Shown here piece after piece: positions 60,294-64,000 of a stretch of DNA of 64,000 nucleotides. The notes under the pieces were generated by a model that worked only from the letters and a program-made list of their open reading frames with translations, was not told the origin of the DNA and ran no database searches. Numbering within the stretch: position 1 is the first letter of the stretch; every line of letters begins with the position of its first letter. The DNA comes from Rouxiella sp. WC2420 (GTDB lineage: Bacteria; Pseudomonadota; Gammaproteobacteria; Enterobacterales; Enterobacteriaceae). Both the position numbers and the translations under genes were made by a program. The DNA lies in contig NZ_CP165628.1 in assembly GCF_041200025.1 (NCBI RefSeq), forward strand, positions 3,410,001 through 3,474,000, given 5' to 3'.

Positions 60294-60338
60294 TCAGGCG
60301 CTAAAGTAAAAAAAGAAGCGGAAAATAGCAGCATTCAT
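60294..60338 (-). CDS. pheM: pheST leader peptide PheM
   Basis: The 14-residue peptide [14 protein letters not shown] differs from E. coli PheM ([14 protein letters not shown]) only at the last residue. Five of its codons are Phe, four of them in the FRFFFYF core. Ribosome stalling when charged tRNA-Phe is scarce prevents the terminator at 60219 from forming, raising pheST expression. Confidence 0.93.
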   Translation of the reverse strand: [14 protein letters not shown]

Positions 60339-60396
60339 GCTTGCATTACCTTAAATATTTACGATGTTATCGACGTAATAATGTTATCAACGCAAT

Positions 60397-60424
60397 ATAA
60401 AAGAGGGAGCAAGCTCCCTCTTTC
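60397..60424 (-). terminator. Terminator after rplT
   Basis: AAAGAGGGAGC (60400-60410) and GCTCCCTCTTT (60413-60423) form an 11-bp stem with a two-base spacer. On the minus strand it is followed by TTATATTG, eight bases past the rplT stop. It separates L20 from the pheM unit, with likely readthrough. Confidence 0.8.
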
Positions 60425-60431
60425 ACCTGAC

Positions 60432-60803
<372 letters not shown>

Positions 60804-60847
60804 TTATTCTTGATTAAAAAAAGTGATATATCTTTAAAGATATATTT

Positions 60848-61045
60848 TTAAGCGTACGGCAAACATGCAGCAACGAGACCCAAATCGTTCTTGGATACCA
60901 TGCCTTTTGGACGCAGGTGACGTTTACGCTTAGTCGATTTTTTGGTCAGAATGTGACGCAGGTTAGCGTGCTTACGCTTAAAACCGCCATTGGCAGTCTT
61001 TTTGAAGCGTTTAGCGGCGCCGCGTACTGTTTTGATCTTTGGCAT
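60848..61045 (-). CDS. rpmI: Ribosomal protein L35
   Basis: From ATG 61045 ([20 protein letters not shown]) the protein has 65 residues, the standard L35 length. The frame is open five codons upstream without family support. It is a small basic 50S protein encoded between infC and rplT; its translation is controlled by L20, and rplT is coupled to it. Confidence 0.98.
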   Translation of the reverse strand: MPKIKTVRGAAKRFKKTANGGFKRKHANLRHILTKKSTKRKRHLRPKGMVSKNDLGLVAACLPYA

Positions 61046-61098
61046 TATTAATAATTCCACTTCGCATTGTTAATAACATGAATCAGTAAGGCGAACAT

Positions 61099-61128
61099 GA
61101 CCCACAGCGTGCAAGCACACTGTGGGTC
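61099..61128 (-). promoter_or_regulatory. infC-rpmI hairpin, candidate L20 operator
   Basis: GACCCACAG (61099-61107) pairs with CTGTGGGTC (61120-61128), with an inner GTG/CAC pair. It lies in the infC-rpmI spacer, upstream of the rpmI ribosome site, where L20 recognises structured mRNA in E. coli. There is no T-run, so it is not an intrinsic terminator. Identity with the L20 site is inferred from position. Confidence 0.5.
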
Positions 61129-61145
61129 AGGCTACTTGTAGAGCC

Positions 61146-61700
<555 letters not shown>

Positions 61701-63629
61701 TTATTCCTCCAGTTGATGAAGACTTCTGCTGCGGATCTCCGCCAACAGTTTGTCTACGACTTCGCTAACGTCGATGCTTCCCAAGTCTTTGCCACGGCGA
61801 GTACGAACGGCAACTTTGCCTGATTCGACCTCTTTATCGCCACAAACTAACATGTAGGGAACACGACGCAGCGTGTGCTCGCGGATTTTAAAGCCAATCT
61901 TCTCATTTCTCAAGTCGGCTTTAACGCGAATACCTGCATCTTGCAGTTTTTTTGTCAATTCTTCGACGTAAGGCGCTTGTGAATCAGTAATATTCATCAC
62001 AACTGCCTGTACCGGTGCAATCCAGGTTGGGAAAAAGCCCGCGTATTCTTCGGTCAGAATACCAATGAAGCGTTCCATTGAACCCAAAATTGCTCGGTGA
62101 ATCATTACCGGGGTTTTACGATCGTTGCTTTCGCCGATGTAAGTTGCGTCTAAACGCTCAGGTAATGAAAAGTCGAGCTGCACGGTACCACACTGCCACG
62201 CACGATCCAAACAATCATGCAAGGTAAATTCAATTTTAGGACCATAGAACGCCCCTTCACCCGGCTGATATTCGAAAGCGATGTTATTTTCGACTAATGC
62301 AGCGGCGAGGTCGGCTTCTGCGCGATCCCAGGTTTCGTCTGTGCCGATACGCTTGGCAGGACGGGTCGACAGCTTGACCACAACCTTTTCAAAACCGAAA
62401 GTGCTGTACACATCGTAGACCATTTTGATGCAGCTATTCACTTCATCACGAACCTGTTCTTCAGTACAGAAGATATGGGCATCGTCCTGAGTGAAACCAC
62501 GAACGCGCATCAAACCGTGCAAGGCACCTGACGGCTCGTTACGGTGGCAGCTACCAAATTCGGCCATACGCAGTGGCAGATCGCGATAAGACTTCAACCC
62601 TTGGTTGAAAATCTGTACGTGACCCGGGCAGTTCATTGGCTTGATACAGTATTCACGGTTCTCGGAAGAGGTAGTGAACATCGCATCTTTATAGTTGTCC
62701 CAATGGCCGGTTTTTTCCCACAGCACACGGTCCATCATGAACGGGCCTTTGACTTCCTGATACTGATAAGACTTCAGCTTCATACGCACGAAGGCTTCCA
62801 GCTCGCGGAAGATAGTCCAGCCGTCATTGTGCCAGAACACCATACCAGGCGCTTCTTCCTGCATATGATAGAGGTCAAGGGCTTTACCGATTTTACGGTG
62901 GTCACGCTTGCCCGCTTCTTCAAGACGCTGCAGGTAGGAATTCAACTGCTTTTTATCAGCCCAGGCAGTGCCGTAAATACGCTGCAACATTTTATTGTCG
63001 CTGTCACCACGCCAGTAAGCACCAGACGTTTTCTGCAGCTTGAAATGGTGGCAGAAACGCATGTTTGGCACGTGTGGACCACGACACATATCAACGTATT
63101 CTTCATGATGATACAGGCCTGGACGATCGTCGTGGCTGATATTTTCATCAAGAATGGCAATCTTGTACTGCTCGCCGCGACCTTCAAAGGTATCGCGCGC
63201 TTCCTGCCAGCTGACTTTCTTTTTAATAACGTCGTAATTCTTTTCAGCCAGTTCGTGCATGCGCTTTTCAAGCAGATCGATATCTTCCTGAGTCAGCGTG
63301 TGGTCCAAGTCTACATCGTAGTAAAAACCGTTGTCGATTGTAGGACCGATAGCCATCTTGGTGTTAGGCCAAAGCTGCTTGATAGCGTGACCCAGCAGGT
63401 GCGCACAGGAGTGACGGAGAATTTCTAAACCGGCATCATCTTTTGCGGTGATAATGGCTAATTGAGCATCGTTCTCGATAAGATCGCCGGCATCGACCAG
63501 CTCACCGTTTACACGACCAGCGATACAGGCTTTCGCCAGACCTGGGCCGATATCCAGTGCAACATCATAAGGAGAAACAGGATGGTCAAACTGACGCTGA
63601 CTACCATCAGGGAGAGTAATAACAGGCAT
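61701..63629 (-). CDS. thrS: Threonyl-tRNA synthetase
   Basis: The 642-residue protein equals E. coli ThrS. Domains: TGS (about 1-62), SAD editing domain (about 63-225, with [14 protein letters not shown] and the metal site [17 protein letters not shown]), class II catalytic core (about 243-535, [10 protein letters not shown] and zinc ligands Cys/His, [15 protein letters not shown]) and anticodon-binding domain (about 536-642). It charges tRNA-Thr, edits Ser-tRNA-Thr, and represses its own mRNA by binding tRNA-like leader hairpins. It heads the thrS-infC-rpmI-rplT unit. Confidence 0.98.
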   Translation of the reverse strand: MPVITLPDGSQRQFDHPVSPYDVALDIGPGLAKACIAGRVNGELVDAGDLIENDAQLAIITAKDDAGLEILRHSCAHLLGHAIKQLWPNTKMAIGPTIDNGFYYDVDLDHTLTQEDIDLLEKRMHELAEKNYDVIKKKVSWQEARDTFEGRGEQYKIAILDENISHDDRPGLYHHEEYVDMCRGPHVPNMRFCHHFKLQKTSGAYWRGDSDNKMLQRIYGTAWADKKQLNSYLQRLEEAGKRDHRKIGKALDLYHMQEEAPGMVFWHNDGWTIFRELEAFVRMKLKSYQYQEVKGPFMMDRVLWEKTGHWDNYKDAMFTTSSENREYCIKPMNCPGHVQIFNQGLKSYRDLPLRMAEFGSCHRNEPSGALHGLMRVRGFTQDDAHIFCTEEQVRDEVNSCIKMVYDVYSTFGFEKVVVKLSTRPAKRIGTDETWDRAEADLAAALVENNIAFEYQPGEGAFYGPKIEFTLHDCLDRAWQCGTVQLDFSLPERLDATYIGESNDRKTPVMIHRAILGSMERFIGILTEEYAGFFPTWIAPVQAVVMNITDSQAPYVEELTKKLQDAGIRVKADLRNEKIGFKIREHTLRRVPYMLVCGDKEVESGKVAVRTRRGKDLGSIDVSEVVDKLLAEIRSRSLHQLEE

Positions 63630-63650
63630 GATCTTTCCTCATCTACAGTG

Positions 63651-63770
63651 GTGCCCCACACGACAGAGCACATATAGAAAAATATTTGTATTTGAATTCA
63701 TTTGGTTGATTGCGCTATTCGACTTTACCTTGCCAAATATATACACGCTTGGATTCTAAAAACGGTAGAA
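63651..63770 (-). promoter_or_regulatory. thrS translational operator with anticodon-mimic hairpins
   Basis: Two hairpins lie in the thrS leader. The near one (63651-63671) has a six-bp stem and the minus-strand loop UGUCGUGUG; the far one (63754-63770) has a five-bp stem and a seven-base loop CCGUUUU. Both loops contain CGU, an anticodon of tRNA-Thr, as in E. coli operator domains 2 and 4, where ThrS binding blocks the ribosome. The near hairpin ends 22 bases before the ATG, leaving the GAGGAAAG ribosome site free until bound. Confidence 0.65.
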
Positions 63771-64000
63771 CACAGGGTGTGACGCAAAGAACTGAGGCAG
63801 AGTGTATCACCCGTAAAGCGCATTTTTCCAGCAACTTACGTGGCTTTTTTCATGAAATGACCCGCGGTATGCCGCAAAGCCAGTCATGGCGGTAAATCGT
63901 GAGATTACAGTCAGCACAGAAAGATCAAACGCTCCGCAGCGAGAGATACACTGCGGAGCGTTCAGAATAGATACTTGTTATATTTGGCTTAACGCATCGC
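63771..64000. other. Region upstream of the thrS leader
   Basis: Contains a stable hairpin, AACGCTCCGCAG (63928-63939) with CTGCGGAGCGTT (63951-63962), without a T-run. No gene is supported before the window ends. The thrS promoter should lie between about 63780 and 63920, but I could not assign it firmly. Confidence 0.5.

Noticed and set aside
62544..63428. Plus-strand frame of 294 codons opposite thrS
   Set aside because: Antisense shadow of thrS; long only because of codon bias on the coding strand.

Overview
The window is a stretch of a gamma-proteobacterial chromosome of the order Enterobacterales. The gene order gloA-rnt-grxD ... purR-punR-punC-cfa-ribC-mdtK-tRNA-Val(x2)-pykF-lpp-ldtE-sufEDSCBA ... 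ydiJ-ydiK-rprA-ppsA-ppsR-aroH ... nlpC ... btuDEC-ihfA-pheTS-pheM-rplT-rpmI-infC-thrS is the Escherichia coli 37-39 min backbone. The arn operon between nlpC and btuD, and a hemSTUV-type cluster after aroH, fit a Yersiniaceae-like member (Rahnella, Rouxiella, Ewingella, Serratia or Yersinia relatives). The genus is inference; no marker here settles it.

Layout. 1-5.3 kb: gloA (5' truncated by the window edge), rnt, grxD, mepH, purR and punR. 5.5-10.7 kb: punC, cfa with a long leader, ribC, and mdtK behind a possible attenuator. 10.8-13.6 kb: two identical tRNA-Val(GAC) genes, pykF with a Cra site, and lpp. 13.8-20.7 kb: ldtE and the complete sufABCDSE iron-sulfur assembly operon on the minus strand. 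21.1-27 kb: an unrecognised Fur-box gene, a short inverted-repeat element, menI-ydiJ, ydiK, and the Rcs-type small RNA RprA with its RcsB box. 27.2-32.2 kb: ppsA and its regulator ppsR, then aroH. 32.4-36.1 kb: a Fur-controlled heme-uptake operon (hemS-hmuT-hmuU-hmuV) with no outer-membrane receptor. 36.2-44.1 kb: selO followed by an accessory block: TetR regulator, EmrAB-like pump with outer-membrane lipoprotein, a superinfection-immunity-type membrane protein, and a DfrA1-like dihydrofolate reductase in AT-rich DNA. 44.1-52.2 kb: nlpC and arnBCADTEF (lipid A L-Ara4N modification) behind a good PmrA box. 52.6-56.8 kb: btuC-btuE-btuD, a DUF2502-like secreted protein, a 50-residue glycine-rich lipoprotein and ihfA. 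56.8-64 kb: the thrS-infC-rpmI-rplT-pheM-pheS-pheT translation cluster with its RNA controls (thrS anticodon-mimic hairpins, AUU start of infC, pheM attenuator).

Functional themes are iron (suf, heme uptake, two Fur boxes), envelope maintenance and stress (lpp, ldtE, mepH, nlpC, cfa, RprA, arn), the PEP/pyruvate node (pykF and ppsA, both with consensus Cra sites) and translation. No transposase, integrase, CRISPR array or prophage was seen. The least explained parts are the Fur-box gene at 21.1 kb, the nested inverted repeats in front of sufA, the inverted-repeat elements at 21.6 and 44.0 kb, the terminator just upstream of mdtK, and the selO-nlpC accessory block. I found no wholly new multi-gene system; the candidates are listed as findings with modest scores.
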